From positions 1-5,406 of the forward strand of contig CAYLVM010000137.1 of assembly GCA_964387145.1 (NCBI GenBank): a DNA stretch of 5,406 nt, given 5' to 3'. The stretch comes from JAMBLL01 sp964387145 (lineage in GTDB: Bacteria; Actinomycetota; Acidimicrobiia; Spongiisociales; UBA5794). Below, piece by piece: positions 5,342 through 5,406 of this stretch; position 1 is the first letter of the stretch; every line of letters begins with the position of its first letter. The translations under genes were made by a program, and so were the position numbers. Under the pieces are notes generated by a model. The model was not told where the DNA came from and searched no databases. It worked only from the letters and a program-made list of their open reading frames with translations.

Positions 5342-5406
5342 ATGGCATCGATCATCGCACCGAGCTACGACGGGAAGGGTCTCGTCAACCTCATCGCTCA
5401 CATCGA
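5342..5406 (+). CDS. Divergent gene, first 21 codons only; possibly alkaline phosphatase/nucleotide pyrophosphatase family
   Basis: An ATG at 5342-5344 opens a frame that stays open to the window edge (MASIIAPSYDGKGLVNLIAHI). It points away from nuoA. The short pattern, a few residues, then PxYxGxGLVNL, resembles the N-termini I remember for actinobacterial proteins annotated as alkaline phosphatase family or nucleotide pyrophosphatase, but 21 residues cannot establish this. No Shine-Dalgarno sequence precedes the ATG. A TAGCGT hexamer (5330-5335) lies 6 bases upstream, which would suit a leaderless transcript. The reality of the gene is fairly likely from the divergent layout and the intergenic signals; its function is a guess. 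Confidence 0.5.
   Translation, partial: MASIIAPSYDGKGLVNLIAHI

Noticed and set aside
5206..5355. Longer NuoA starting at the ATG at 5355
   Set aside because: It would add 50 residues unlike NuoA, run through the promoter and inverted repeat, and overlap the plus-strand gene start; the GTG at 5205 gives the normal length and has a ribosome site.
4832..5401. Upstream extension of the nuoB frame across nuoA and the intergenic gap
   Set aside because: The extension is arginine-rich and without NuoB homology, overlaps the well-supported nuoA in another frame, and would begin inside the divergent gene.

Overview
The window is almost entirely one operon read on the minus strand, the proximal part of a complex I (proton-pumping NADH:quinone oxidoreductase, Nuo) locus. 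In transcription order, from high to low coordinates, it holds nuoA, nuoB, nuoC, nuoD, nuoH, nuoI, nuoJ, nuoK and the first 78 codons of nuoL, which runs off the left edge. Start and stop codons of successive genes overlap by 1-10 bases everywhere except nuoK-nuoL, where the gap is 4 bases. A fully cotranscribed, translationally coupled unit is therefore likely. nuoM and nuoN presumably follow outside the window.

The main biological point is what is absent. nuoD joins nuoH directly through an ATGA overlap, so nuoE, nuoF and nuoG (the NADH-oxidising, FMN-bearing arm) are missing from their usual place. The encoded module has the quinone-reducing arm (B, C, D, I) and the membrane arm (A, H, J, K, L...), like the 11-subunit complexes of green sulfur bacteria or the second, incomplete nuo locus that I recall from Streptomyces. 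Its electron donor cannot be read from the window; a ferredoxin, or NuoEFG encoded elsewhere, are the options. Several residues near the quinone pocket differ from textbook complex I: NuoD has Trp84 and Glu136 where Thermus has Tyr87 and Asp139, NuoB has Pro58 where an Arg is usual, and NuoH has Ile222 where a Glu is usual. NuoD also has an insertion and a deletion relative to the Thermus protein.

At the right end, a noncoding gap of 136 bases (5206-5341) separates nuoA from a divergent plus-strand gene, of which only 21 codons are visible. The gap holds a plausible nuo promoter, a GC-rich hairpin in the nuo leader region, and a perfect 9-base inverted repeat abutting the start codon of the divergent gene.

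Organism: a moderately high-GC bacterium with frequent GTG starts (nuoA, B, D, K) and actinobacterial-type NuoI, NuoB and NuoC sequences. I infer Actinomycetota, possibly Acidimicrobiia or a relative; this rests on remembered sequence style, not on a search. I see no tRNA, rRNA, CRISPR array, insertion sequence or broken gene here.
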